The position numbers and the translations under genes were made by a program. Shown piece after piece: positions 18,122 to 29,773 of a stretch of 64,000 nt of DNA (its first letter is position 1; each line of letters opens with the position of its first letter). The DNA lies in the NCBI GenBank assembly GCA_012517865.1, contig JAAYUC010000008.1, positions 85,767-149,766 on the forward strand, given 5' to 3'. The notes under the pieces were generated by a model. That model saw nothing but the letters and a program-made list of their open reading frames with translations. It was not told the origin of the DNA and ran no database searches. This stretch comes from Chloroflexota bacterium (GTDB lineage: Bacteria; Chloroflexota; Anaerolineae; Anaerolineales; Anaerolineaceae).

Positions 18122-18906
18122 CAGGCTTCCTCAACCGCGTAAGGCTTGCCCGCAATGACCGGATTGACCAGGCTGCCGATTCCGTCAATAAAGATTGATA
18201 CGACGTCGCCAGGGTTCAGTTTTCCAACGCCGGCTGGCGTGCCAGTGAGGATGACATCACCGGGCAGCAGCGTCATGATAGAGGAGGCGTAAAGTATCAG
18301 CTGTTCGATATTAAAGAGCATGTCCCTTGTAGAGGTCATCTGCCTTAAAACCTCATTTACGCGGCAGGTGATGAGGGCGTCGGATGGATCAAATTCTGTC
18401 TCAATCCAGGGTCCCAAGGGACAAAAGGTATCGAAGCCTTTGGCGCGAGTCCACTGACCGTCTCGCTGCTGCAGGTCGCGGGCTGTGACGTCGTTGGCAA
18501 TGGTGTAACCGAAAATCGCGTCCCGCACGGATTCCGGGCGCAGCCAGCGCGATTTTTTCTTTATCACCACCGCCAGCTCGGCCTCGTGTTCAACGCGTTC
18601 CGACTGCGGCGGCAGTACGATGGGGTCTCCGCTGCGTAGCAAGGTGGAAGGTGGTTTGAGGAACAGCAGCGGGATTTCCGGCGGAGTTTGGTTCATCTCG
18701 CGGATGTGTTCCTCGTAATTTCGCCCGACAGCAATGATTTTGGAGGGCTGGCAGGGTACCAGAAGTTTGAGCTCGGAAAGTGAAAATTCAGGGTCATAGC
18801 GTCGGAATTCCCCAAACGGGTCTCCCCGAATAACGCCGACCCGGTCCTGGTCTATCCATCCGTAAGAAGGCGGGGTGTATGCTGTTTCAAAACGCACAAT
18901 TTTCAT
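18121..18906 (-). CDS. Fumarylacetoacetate hydrolase family protein
   Basis: IAVGRNYEEHIREM, EHEAELAVVI, GYTIANDVTARDLQ, GDVILTGTPAGVG. Confidence 0.93.
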   Translation of the reverse strand: MKIVRFETAYTPPSYGWIDQDRVGVIRGDPFGEFRRYDPEFSLSELKLLVPCQPSKIIAVGRNYEEHIREMNQTPPEIPLLFLKPPSTLLRSGDPIVLPPQSERVEHEAELAVVIKKKSRWLRPESVRDAIFGYTIANDVTARDLQQRDGQWTRAKGFDTFCPLGPWIETEFDPSDALITCRVNEVLRQMTSTRDMLFNIEQLILYASSIMTLLPGDVILTGTPAGVGKLNPGDVVSIFIDGIGSLVNPVIAGKPYAVEEA

Positions 18907-18931
18907 TTTTTTGTGTATAATTTCTTTCTCC

Positions 18932-19005
18932 GGGCGGATAGCTCAGTTGGTCAGAGCGCATCTTTTACACAGATGAGGTCGCAGGTTCGAGCCCTGTTCT
19001 GCCCA
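18932..19005 (+). tRNA. tRNA-Val (anticodon TAC)
   Basis: GGGCGGA/TCTGCCC acceptor, anticodon arm CATCT-TTTACAC-AGATG, T arm GCAGG-TTCGAGC-CCTGT. Confidence 0.95.
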
Positions 19006-19066
19006 TATTTTTATTTAACCCCCATATTATACCAATTCTGTATCCGGGAAGTCTTGGGAGGGCCTT

Positions 19067-19897
19067 CTAGTCGCTGGTCAGAATTTCCGCCTCGTCTTCG
19101 AGCACGAGGTAAGTCTCGGACAGGTAATCATCCAGGCCTGCCGGCTCAGGCGGGCGGTTGCAGTAGGTCCGATAGACACAATACCGGCAGCGGCGGATAT
19201 CGTCCGTTTTCGAGAAATCAGCTGGAGCGGCGCTGTTGAGCTGCCTTATCAAAGAGGTGACCAATTTCCGGGATTCTTCAATTTTTTCGGGTCCGCACTC
19301 CAATACAATCTGGTCCCAGGGTTCTGTCACTTCCCAATACAGCATGCGAATAACAAACTGATCGGCGCCAGCTCGCGAGCTGAGCTCCTGATTGAGAACC
19401 AAGGGGAATATCTTACTTTGAAGTTGGGCTTCCAACCAGTCCTTTGATGGCTTTTTTCTGGATGTTTTCCAATCATAAATCGTAAAAATCCGCTCCTCCT
19501 GCCGGATAAGGTCGTACTTGGCACCCAGGATAAAGCCGTCCAGCCGCGCGGTGAGCATGTGCTCAGGCCAAAGATTGCCTGAGAGTTCTCTCCCGACTGT
19601 CCGCAGGAATAATTCGAACCACCGCAAAACTCTATCATCCGGCTTGTCGGCGGCATTGTTCGTCACGATTTCCGCGGGTATACCGAGCAGGTATTGATGT
19701 GCAAGCTGGTGAAAGCGCGAACCCGCGAGGCGGTCACGCTCAAAAGCCAGCATGTCATCGGCGGCGGGGGCGGGCCACAAAAAATGCTCAATGTACCGCA
19801 GATAGAACTGCGCCTTGCAGTTTACGTACGACTGAAGATTGGATTGTGTGAACACAAATGTTTCAGGAAGCAGGCTGGTCACTCTTTTTCCTTTCAA
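19067..19897 (-). CDS. Standalone RecB/AddB/Cas4-type PD-(D/E)XK nuclease with predicted Fe-S cysteines
   Basis: GSRFHQLAH, AKYDLI...YDWKT...QLQSKIFPLVL; Cys in SYVNCKAQFYLRYI plus C-terminal CRYCVYRTYC. Confidence 0.85.
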   Translation of the reverse strand: MKGKRVTSLLPETFVFTQSNLQSYVNCKAQFYLRYIEHFLWPAPAADDMLAFERDRLAGSRFHQLAHQYLLGIPAEIVTNNAADKPDDRVLRWFELFLRTVGRELSGNLWPEHMLTARLDGFILGAKYDLIRQEERIFTIYDWKTSRKKPSKDWLEAQLQSKIFPLVLNQELSSRAGADQFVIRMLYWEVTEPWDQIVLECGPEKIEESRKLVTSLIRQLNSAAPADFSKTDDIRRCRYCVYRTYCNRPPEPAGLDDYLSETYLVLEDEAEILTSD

Positions 19898-22109
19898 GAT
19901 AGGCGCGCAGCGCGCTTACTGCCAGCGCTTCCGACTGTTTGCCGTCTCTGCCTGTGTTAAACGAAATCGTCAGCGAGCGCTTGGCGCGGGTAATCCCGAC
20001 GTACAACAACCGCAGGCGTTCCCGAGCGACATCCGCGCGCGCGATGGATTTTGTCTGGACATCCTGGCTGGTTCCTTCTGCCAGGGACCGAAGGAGAGCC
20101 ACCATTTCGGCCTGCATGTTCATTTTCCCGCGCAGGAAGTATTTCTCACCGCGCAGAGCCTCTTCATCTTTACCGGTCGGGAAATCAAAAGAGTTGGCAG
20201 AACTGATAAAGACCTTATCCCACTCCAGGCCTTTGGCTTTGTGTAGTGTAGCCACGACCACTTTTCCCCGGTATGCTTCCGGGTCAAAGCCTTCGCCGTA
20301 GGTTGCGAGCTGAGAAAACCTTCGTTCGCTCTTCGCGATTTTGAGCAGTTCGTCATTCAGGTCGGTCAGGGTCCATTCCGGATGCAAGTCCTGAAACTCC
20401 CGCAGCAAAAGTGCCGATTTATGGATGGAGGCCAGTTCCAGATTATCCAGCTCCAAATCCATGGCAGCCGCCAGGATGAATTGGTCGGGAGGAAGATGGG
20501 CGGCCATATGCCATTTACGCACCAACTCGCGAAACCGCAGGAGCTCATGCAAGACTTCTGCCGGTGTCCCCTCTTTTTCCAGCTGGCGCAGCCAGTCCGC
20601 CCCATCCCTCGGGTAAAGATAATCTTCCACCTGCTCACATTTTTTGATTATGGACGAACAAGCCTTGATAAAATCCCACCGTTCCTTATCCTCGCGCAGT
20701 TCGCGCCTGGACACCTGAAAGGCTTTCGCCAGAGCTTCGGCGTTATCAGGTTTGAGCAGGCAGGAAAGCAAAAGGTTGATAAGACCAACCGATACCCGCG
20801 AGTTTTCTGGCATCGCGGTGAGAGCATCGCTCACCTCAATCTTCCGCCGCCGGAATTCCGCGACAATGTCATTCACGCGTTTATTGATGAGAGCCAGCAC
20901 CACGACCGTGGTATCTGGATACTTTTTCAACCAATCTGTCACGGATTCAGCCAGGATGCGCAGTTCTAACTCCGGAGAAACTTGGCGGTTGTCCAGCGTA
21001 ATGGCAGGAACCAAAGCGTCTGGGTTTGGCTGGGGGTCGTCTGGCTGCGTGGTCTCTATCAGCGGCAGGGTCAGGGCTTCCCGGACTTCCTCGACCGGAT
21101 GCGCCGTTCGGGTCCAAACGCTCAGGTAATTCGCCAGATCAATAATCTCAGGGCAGGAGCGTCCGGATTCGGGCAGCGGTTCGCTGCGGACACCCTCTTC
21201 TTTCAGAAAAGATTTCAGCAGATTCGGATTTGCAGTCGTAAAGCTCTGGTAAATTGCCTGATTGGGGTCGCCCACGCGCACCCAGTTCCCGTAGGGGCCA
21301 ACCAGCTCCCGCAGGATTTTTTCCTGCAGCAGGCTGGAATCCTGGGCTTCGTCCTCAAGAATATAAGGCCAGCGGTACTGCAGCAGTGATGTAAGGCTGG
21401 GGTCTTCTCTCAGGCATTGATAAGCCAGCCGGATGAGGTCCGCGAAATCTACCGCCGCCCGGTACTGCAGCGCGTTCTGGTAATCGCGGTAGATTTCCAA
21501 CCCCATTTTCATCAAAGGGTTGGAGCGTAAAAACGAGCTTTCCAGCTTCTTTTCCAAAAGCTCAGGCGTCAGAAGATAGTCTTTGGCCGTCTTGATGAAG
21601 GCCAGACTTGATTCTTTTATCAGGTCGGGGAGGTCTTGCTGGGTGACTTTCTCTTTCTGTTTCGGGTTTAAGCCGTCTGCCAGCATGTCTTCAAACAGCG
21701 CGTGGTTGTTTCGGTACCAGGCCGAAACGCAGGTGCTCAGAATCGCGTCGGTATCTGCTTCTCCCAGGATCTGAAACTCATTGGTCAGGCCGGCCAGTTC
21801 AGGCCGCTCGCGAATGATGTCGTTGGCCAGGCCGTGCAGCGTGCGCACGCGGTAACCCAATCCGGAAAGGACTCCGCGTTCCCGCAGTAAGCCGGCAATG
21901 CGGTTGGCAAAAACATCCACAGCGGAATTGGAAAAAGTGACAATCAGGATTTCCTGGTCCGGCTGGAGCTCCACCTCCGTAACCAGTTTCACGGCAAGGC
22001 GCGAGAGCGTCCAGGTCTTTCCACTGCCTGGCACCGCGGAGATACCCATTTTGCCGCTGGTATAGGTCAGGATTCGTTCCTGGGAAGCCCTCAGACGCTC
22101 TTCAGGCAT
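19863..22109 (-). CDS. UvrD/Rep-type SF1 helicase (AddA-like, no C-terminal nuclease)
   Basis: AVPGSGKTWTL, LEDEAQDSS, VATLHKAKGLEWDKVF, LLYVGITRAKRSL. Confidence 0.92.
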   Translation of the reverse strand: MPEERLRASQERILTYTSGKMGISAVPGSGKTWTLSRLAVKLVTEVELQPDQEILIVTFSNSAVDVFANRIAGLLRERGVLSGLGYRVRTLHGLANDIIRERPELAGLTNEFQILGEADTDAILSTCVSAWYRNNHALFEDMLADGLNPKQKEKVTQQDLPDLIKESSLAFIKTAKDYLLTPELLEKKLESSFLRSNPLMKMGLEIYRDYQNALQYRAAVDFADLIRLAYQCLREDPSLTSLLQYRWPYILEDEAQDSSLLQEKILRELVGPYGNWVRVGDPNQAIYQSFTTANPNLLKSFLKEEGVRSEPLPESGRSCPEIIDLANYLSVWTRTAHPVEEVREALTLPLIETTQPDDPQPNPDALVPAITLDNRQVSPELELRILAESVTDWLKKYPDTTVVVLALINKRVNDIVAEFRRRKIEVSDALTAMPENSRVSVGLINLLLSCLLKPDNAEALAKAFQVSRRELREDKERWDFIKACSSIIKKCEQVEDYLYPRDGADWLRQLEKEGTPAEVLHELLRFRELVRKWHMAAHLPPDQFILAAAMDLELDNLELASIHKSALLLREFQDLHPEWTLTDLNDELLKIAKSERRFSQLATYGEGFDPEAYRGKVVVATLHKAKGLEWDKVFISSANSFDFPTGKDEEALRGEKYFLRGKMNMQAEMVALLRSLAEGTSQDVQTKSIARADVARERLRLLYVGITRAKRSLTISFNTGRDGKQSEALAVSALRAYLERKKSDQPAS

Positions 22110-24198
22110 CCGCGCCCCCCTTCGCCGCCTGGCGAAGCAGATTTTGGATTTTTATCAGCAGAAGGCCCTTTTCTTCCTGACCGCCCTGGCCGTACTCGCT
22201 CAGCCCCAGGATTATTCCCTGTCTGCAGCGGTTGAGCATGCCATTCAGGATGCTGTCCAGAATTTCGAGGCTCACGCGTTTTTCTTCTTCGGTTGTCCAT
22301 TTATTTCCGTCCGGCCATTGGCGGCTGAGCACATAGGGCTGGGTAAGCGGTTGTTCCAGGCGTTCGTACCACCCCGTGCTACCGGCGCTCAACCAAACCT
22401 GGTAGTCTACCGTTTTCCCGGCGCTGAGAAATGTCAGGGCGGGCGTAATCAATACCTTTGTTTTATCCTCCAACTCCCAATCCCGCAGGTATTGGGCTGC
22501 TATTACGCCGTCCAAAATAGTCCTGATGAAATCCTGGTTCACCTGGTCCGTATTGGCGAGCTCCGAGGGATTCAAGGACAGTCGAAATTTCCGGAAGGAT
22601 TCCATTAGAATCGCGGTGGACTGCGCAGCCGCGGTGTTTTGATAAAACCCAAAGCCAGCGTGCGAAAGCACTTCGCCGAAAAGACGGCTGACCAGGAGGT
22701 CCAAAGGCTCGTCCGGAGGGGTATTTTCCAGCCAGAGGCGCAGAACCTCATAACGAACTGCCATTTCGCGGGGAATTCGGGCTTTCAGCTGGTCAGTGGC
22801 CGCGGCAAAAGGCAGTAAAGCGAAGCCTCCGCCGTTTTTGATGAATACCTCTGAGCACAGCAGCTGCGCCCTTACCAGGTCCAGGCCGTCTATACTGGCG
22901 GAAAGCACGCTGGTAATTCTGACAGGGTCCGGTAAAGGCAGCCAGGATGGATGCGCGAGCTGAGCCAGCGTGGTCAACTGCTGAACAACGGGGTTATCGA
23001 TGAGGGGAACCGAGGGACGCAGAACCCGGGATTGAAGGCCGACAGCGGAAAGCGACTGTTGGACAGCGAATCCCAACGCGCCAGGGAGATACGGAGCGAG
23101 AATCGCGATTTCACCGGGCGGAGTTCCTTTCATCACCAACTGCCGCACCATTTCGGACGTTTGTTGAAGCATTTCCGGGAAAAACCTGGCTGGTTTTTCT
23201 GGCAGCTGCAGGGCTTTAAGAAAATCCTCCCGATTAATCCCTGGAAGCGCGCGTCCCCGCTTCGGTTTGAGGGCAATCTTCAGAGCCTGGATGTGCGCTT
23301 CCTGATGCTGATGCGTGAAGCGCATGGTTTTCGCGGCAGCAGCCTTCAACCGCAGCGCGGAGCTTGGATCTGCTCCAAGAATTCGCCGATACCCGGCGTT
23401 ATCATCAAAAATCATAAGGGCGCTGGAAAAAGCCGGGAGCCATTCCATAATGATATCGTGGACAAAAGGCGGGTCTTCTTCGCAGTTATCGTAAACGAGG
23501 TGCTGATAGCTGCTGCGGAGAAATCGCTGGCAAAGCGGCTCATTCCAGACAAAATGCCGGAATAGTTCCACCTGGAGCGAATAATCCAACAGATTATTTT
23601 CCAGGCAGAACGCTCTGAATGCGTCCGCGGCCGCTTGCACATCACGATAAACGTTCAGCTGCGCCGGGCTGCCAGTCCAGGCGCGGGACAATCGCTCGCA
23701 AATTTCTCCAATTGGAAAACCAACCAGCGCGGATTTGTTGATGCTATCCAGAATCTGGCTGTAGAGGCGGCTGCGGGGAATGGAGACAGAACTGAACCTG
23801 CCGGCATCCAGCATGGGGTTTACCAGTTTCCCCATGTAAAATTGAGAGGTTTCCAGTGTCAGGAACTGGGGAGGCGCATAAGGCCTTAAAAACCCCGCGC
23901 GTTCGCTAATTAACGGCCAGAATAAGTCTACCATGCGGCGCGCGATGGTGTTCATCGTTGTCAGCGCGACGCGGCTTGGATTGTAACCTTCTGACTTTTC
24001 GAGCTCGCGGCGCAAAGCGGTGCCCATCACGCGCTGCGGAAGCAAAATCAGGATAGTTTCGTCCGGGCGTTCCGTGAATATCTTTCTGAGGCGGTGAATC
24101 GCGGCGGTTGTTTTGCCGGTACCGGCAGAGCTGTGTAAGAAGATACTTTTCTCCAGTGGAAAGGCGGTCAAAGCTTCTTGTTCAGCGGTCAAACGCAT
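22102..24198 (-). CDS. UvrD-like helicase-related protein with divergent motif II/VI (AddB-like role inferred)
   Basis: Walker A HSSAGTGKTTAAIHRL; motif II position reads LVYDNCEED, motif VI position reads GMLNRCRQGIILGLSEYG. Confidence 0.8.
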   Translation of the reverse strand: MRLTAEQEALTAFPLEKSIFLHSSAGTGKTTAAIHRLRKIFTERPDETILILLPQRVMGTALRRELEKSEGYNPSRVALTTMNTIARRMVDLFWPLISERAGFLRPYAPPQFLTLETSQFYMGKLVNPMLDAGRFSSVSIPRSRLYSQILDSINKSALVGFPIGEICERLSRAWTGSPAQLNVYRDVQAAADAFRAFCLENNLLDYSLQVELFRHFVWNEPLCQRFLRSSYQHLVYDNCEEDPPFVHDIIMEWLPAFSSALMIFDDNAGYRRILGADPSSALRLKAAAAKTMRFTHQHQEAHIQALKIALKPKRGRALPGINREDFLKALQLPEKPARFFPEMLQQTSEMVRQLVMKGTPPGEIAILAPYLPGALGFAVQQSLSAVGLQSRVLRPSVPLIDNPVVQQLTTLAQLAHPSWLPLPDPVRITSVLSASIDGLDLVRAQLLCSEVFIKNGGGFALLPFAAATDQLKARIPREMAVRYEVLRLWLENTPPDEPLDLLVSRLFGEVLSHAGFGFYQNTAAAQSTAILMESFRKFRLSLNPSELANTDQVNQDFIRTILDGVIAAQYLRDWELEDKTKVLITPALTFLSAGKTVDYQVWLSAGSTGWYERLEQPLTQPYVLSRQWPDGNKWTTEEEKRVSLEILDSILNGMLNRCRQGIILGLSEYGQGGQEEKGLLLIKIQNLLRQAAKGGADA

Positions 24199-24387
24199 GC
24201 CTGAACCCCCACCGAAGCGTTATCAATACCCAAATTTCCCGCGGTTTCATGCATCCTGGCCACAGTCCCAATTATAAGGCAGGTCAATTCTTATCGGATG
24301 ATGAATAGTAATATCGATATAGTGACAAATGGACGGCTTGGTATAATTCTGACAGGCTAAGCTAACACTCGAAAGGAATTCCCACAG

Positions 24388-26490
24388 ATGAATCCATCCC
24401 TCACTCCCTTTTTTAAACCCAAAGGAGTTGCAATTTTGGGGGCCTCTAGCAAACCAAACAAGCTCAGCTATGGAATTCTTGAGAACCTGCTCAAATACAA
24501 CTATTCCGGCGGGGTCTACCCGGTCAATCCGAACGCGTCTGAAATCCTGGGGGTGAAAGTTTATCCTGACCTGGCGCAGGTTCCTGACCCGGTCGACCTG
24601 GCGGTGATTGTGCTGCCGGTCGGGATGATTCTGGAGAGCATGCGGGACTGCGCGGAACGCGGGATTAAAGCGGTCATTATTATCACCGGCGGTTTTCGGG
24701 AGGTTGGCGGGGAAGGCGCGGAACTCGAGAGAAAGACGCTGGAATTTGCGCGTGAACACGGCATGCGGGTGATTGGACCTAACTGCGTTGGCACGATGGA
24801 CATGAGCAGCGGCTTGAACACCACTTTTATCAAGGGCATGCCGCGCCGCGGTCCCATTGCTTTCATTTCGCAGTCCGGGGCCGTGTGCGGCGGCGTTGTT
24901 GACCTTGTGCTGGAATCTGAAATTGGTTTTTCCCACTTTGCCAGCTTAGGAAACGAAATGGACGTCTCGGAAGCGGACATGATTGCCTATTTTGGTGATG
25001 ACCCGGATGTTCGGGTCATCGCGGTGTACCTGGAGGGCGTTCAGGACGGTTCGCGCTTTATTGAAGAGGCGCGCCGCGTCTCACGCAGCAAACCCATCGT
25101 CATGCTCAAGGCTGGCAGGAATAACGCCGGCGCGCGGGCGGTCAGTTCCCATACGGGCTCTTTGGCCGGTTCTTACACCGCTTACCAGGCAGTCTTTGAC
25201 CAGACCGGCGTGATTGAAGTTGAAACGCTGGCCGAATTGTTTAATGTGGCCTGGGCGCTTGGGACGCAAAAGCTCCCGGGCGGTATGCGCGTGGCAATTG
25301 CCACCAATGCCGGCGGCGCGGCCGCATTATTGGCTGATAATTTGGCTTTAAACGGCGCGGAACTCGCGGAGCTTTCCCCAGAGACGCAGGCAGGCCTGCG
25401 GACCAAATTGAACCCAAGCGCGCAGGTCGCCAATCCGGTGGATATGCTTGGAGGCGCGGAACCCGCGGACTATCTCTGGAGCCTGGAACAAATGATGCGT
25501 GATGAAAACGTGGATGTTCTCGCTCCGGTGCTGGTTCCGCAGGCCTTGGTAGACCCATTGGGTGTGGCGCAAGCTTGGGCGCAGGCTGCCAGTCAGACGC
25601 AAAAAACCATGCTTACCTGCCTGATGGGCGAGCGCAGCGTGCGCGAAGCCAGGGCTTTCCTCAATAAGGCAGGTGTGCCGGTGTATCAATACCCCGACCA
25701 GGTCGGTCCTGTGCTGCGCGCGATGCGAAAATACAGCGCGCATTTGCGCAAGCCTGTTTACATGCCCGTAGAGGCAAAAAAGGCGGACAAATCCACGGTT
25801 CATTCCATTCTTGAGGCAAATTCCCACAGGCAGAGTCTGGGCGAGTTTGAAACCCGGAAAATTTTGGAAGCATACGGCATCGCGAATGTGCCCGGCGGGT
25901 TGGCCGCGGACGCGCGGCAAGCCCTTGCAATTGCCGACCAGGTGGGGTACCCGGTGGCGCTAAAAATCGTCTCGGAGAGTCTGCTGCATAAATCGGACGC
26001 CGGCGGCATTGTGCTAAATCTGGACGATGCCGGCAGTCTGACCTCAGCGTTTGAAGCGCTGCTCGCGCGGATACGAGCGCGATTTCCGGAAGCAAGCATC
26101 ACAGGCGCCATGGTCGAGAAAATGGCTCGCAAGGGCGTTGAAGTCATTGTGGGAATGCGCCGCGACCCAAGTTTTGGTCCCATGATAATGTTTGGCATGG
26201 GCGGCACGCTGGTGGAACAGTTTAAGGATATTGCTTTTCGGATCGCGCCGCTCTCCGGGGAGGACATCGCAGAGATGATTGACGCGACCATCGCGGGCAA
26301 ACTGCTGAAAGGCGTGCGGGGGAGCGGCAGGGCGGATATCCCAGCGGTTCAGAATGCGATTGCCGCTCTGAGCCAGATTGCGCTGGACTTTCCGGAGATT
26401 GAAGAAATAGAGATTAATCCGCTGGTGGTGTATCCGGATGGAGAGGGCGCGCTCGCCCTGGACAGCCGCGCGGTGCTTCGGCAGGGATAG
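24388..26490 (+). CDS. Acetate-CoA ligase/acyl-CoA synthetase (NDP-forming), fused alpha-beta
   Basis: GASSKPNKLSYGILENL, GPNCVGTMDM, SQSGAV, VSSHTGSLAGS, ATP-grasp EINPLVVYPDGEGALALDSRAVL. Confidence 0.93.
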   Translation: MNPSLTPFFKPKGVAILGASSKPNKLSYGILENLLKYNYSGGVYPVNPNASEILGVKVYPDLAQVPDPVDLAVIVLPVGMILESMRDCAERGIKAVIIITGGFREVGGEGAELERKTLEFAREHGMRVIGPNCVGTMDMSSGLNTTFIKGMPRRGPIAFISQSGAVCGGVVDLVLESEIGFSHFASLGNEMDVSEADMIAYFGDDPDVRVIAVYLEGVQDGSRFIEEARRVSRSKPIVMLKAGRNNAGARAVSSHTGSLAGSYTAYQAVFDQTGVIEVETLAELFNVAWALGTQKLPGGMRVAIATNAGGAAALLADNLALNGAELAELSPETQAGLRTKLNPSAQVANPVDMLGGAEPADYLWSLEQMMRDENVDVLAPVLVPQALVDPLGVAQAWAQAASQTQKTMLTCLMGERSVREARAFLNKAGVPVYQYPDQVGPVLRAMRKYSAHLRKPVYMPVEAKKADKSTVHSILEANSHRQSLGEFETRKILEAYGIANVPGGLAADARQALAIADQVGYPVALKIVSESLLHKSDAGGIVLNLDDAGSLTSAFEALLARIRARFPEASITGAMVEKMARKGVEVIVGMRRDPSFGPMIMFGMGGTLVEQFKDIAFRIAPLSGEDIAEMIDATIAGKLLKGVRGSGRADIPAVQNAIAALSQIALDFPEIEEIEINPLVVYPDGEGALALDSRAVLRQG

Positions 26491-26502
26491 TTAAACACAA
26501 CA

Positions 26503-26575
26503 AGCCAACGGTGGGAATCGAACCCACGACCGGGCGCTTACGAAGCGTCTGCTCTGCCGGCTGAGCTACGTTGGC
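26503..26575 (-). tRNA. tRNA-Thr (anticodon CGT)
   Basis: GCCAACG/CGTTGGC acceptor, anticodon loop TTCGTAA, T arm GTGGG-TTCGATT-CCCAC. Confidence 0.92.
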
Positions 26576-26608
26576 GTGCGTCGGATTATACCAAAGCTCC
26601 GGAATTTT

Positions 26609-27823
26609 TCAATCTTTTTCTGCGCCAGTTTTGGGATTCTTTTTTACCTGACTGCCGCGCGTAATGATGTTCTTTCCATATTTTTCTTTGAGCGCGTCAA
26701 TTGCCAGCGCGAGCTGCTCTTTTTGCGCGCGGGTATCCTCCCACAGCGCGAGCTGTTGATAAGGTTCCGAGAGTTGGCTGACGCCCACGCCAATCAAGCG
26801 CACCTCACGGCCTGGCGCCAGGGTATCCCGCAGCAGTTCTTCCGCTGCGGAGAAAATCTCATCGTCAAGATCGGTAGGATTAGAAAGTCGTCTCTGCCTG
26901 GTAAGCGTGGTGAAATCCTCGTAACGCAGTTTAATTTGCACAACGCTGCCCATCAAGCGCGCCTGGCGCATCCGATACCCGACTTTATCCGAGAGTCGGC
27001 GCAGAGTATCAAGCAGCTGCTCCATATCGCTGGTATCCCTGGAAAATGTCACCTCATTGCTGACTGATTTGACTTCCCGCTCGCTGTGAACCGCCGAATG
27101 GTCTATCCCCCGCGCTTTCTCCTGCACGTCCAGGGCGTTTTTCCCAAAGAAATACTGCAGCTCAGCCAAAGGAAGTTCTGCAAGCTGACCGATGGTATGG
27201 ATTGCCCTCGCGTGCAGGCGCTGGGCGGTTTTGGGGCCAATCCCCCACAGCGCTTGCACGTCCAGCGGCGCTAAGAACGAGGCTTCTTCTCCAGGTGGAA
27301 CCACGGTAATCTGCCGCGGAGCTTTGCCGGTGCGAACCTGACTTTTGCCGAAATCATTCGCTACTTTAGCGACCAGCTTGTTGGACGCGGCTCCGATGGA
27401 ACAGGGCAGGTGCAATTCCCGGTCGATGCGCTGCTGCAGTTCCCGCGCGATGGCGCCGATGGGCTGCGGCAGGTCGCTCACATCTAAAAAAGCTTCGTCG
27501 ATGGAAATCTGCTGAAAGAGGGGAGTGTAATTCCTCAGAATGGCCATGACCTGGTCGGAAGCTTCTTCGTAGACGCCAAAGCGGTGACGCACGACTATCA
27601 AATGCGGGCACAATGCCAGCGCGCGTCCCATCGGCATCGCGGAGCGGACACCAAATTGTCTGGCGGGATACGAACAGGAAGAAACAACCCCGCGGGAATT
27701 GGGGCTTCCGCCCACCGCGAACGCCTTGCCCTTCAGGTCTGGATTAAGCAGCTCTTCGACCGCGCAGAAAAAAGCGTCCAGGTCCAGATGCAGAATTTTG
27801 CGTTCCATAGGCTGCCGCCACAA
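26609..27823 (-). CDS. dinB: DNA polymerase IV (Y-family)
   Basis: ILHLDLDAFFCAVEELLNPDLKGKAFAVGG, SIDEAFLDVSD, WGIGPKTAQRL; likely start at MERKILH. Confidence 0.95.
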   Translation of the reverse strand: MWRQPMERKILHLDLDAFFCAVEELLNPDLKGKAFAVGGSPNSRGVVSSCSYPARQFGVRSAMPMGRALALCPHLIVVRHRFGVYEEASDQVMAILRNYTPLFQQISIDEAFLDVSDLPQPIGAIARELQQRIDRELHLPCSIGAASNKLVAKVANDFGKSQVRTGKAPRQITVVPPGEEASFLAPLDVQALWGIGPKTAQRLHARAIHTIGQLAELPLAELQYFFGKNALDVQEKARGIDHSAVHSEREVKSVSNEVTFSRDTSDMEQLLDTLRRLSDKVGYRMRQARLMGSVVQIKLRYEDFTTLTRQRRLSNPTDLDDEIFSAAEELLRDTLAPGREVRLIGVGVSQLSEPYQQLALWEDTRAQKEQLALAIDALKEKYGKNIITRGSQVKKNPKTGAEKD

Positions 27824-27844
27824 GGCGCGGAATGCGCACAGCGG

Positions 27845-29773
<1,929 letters not shown>

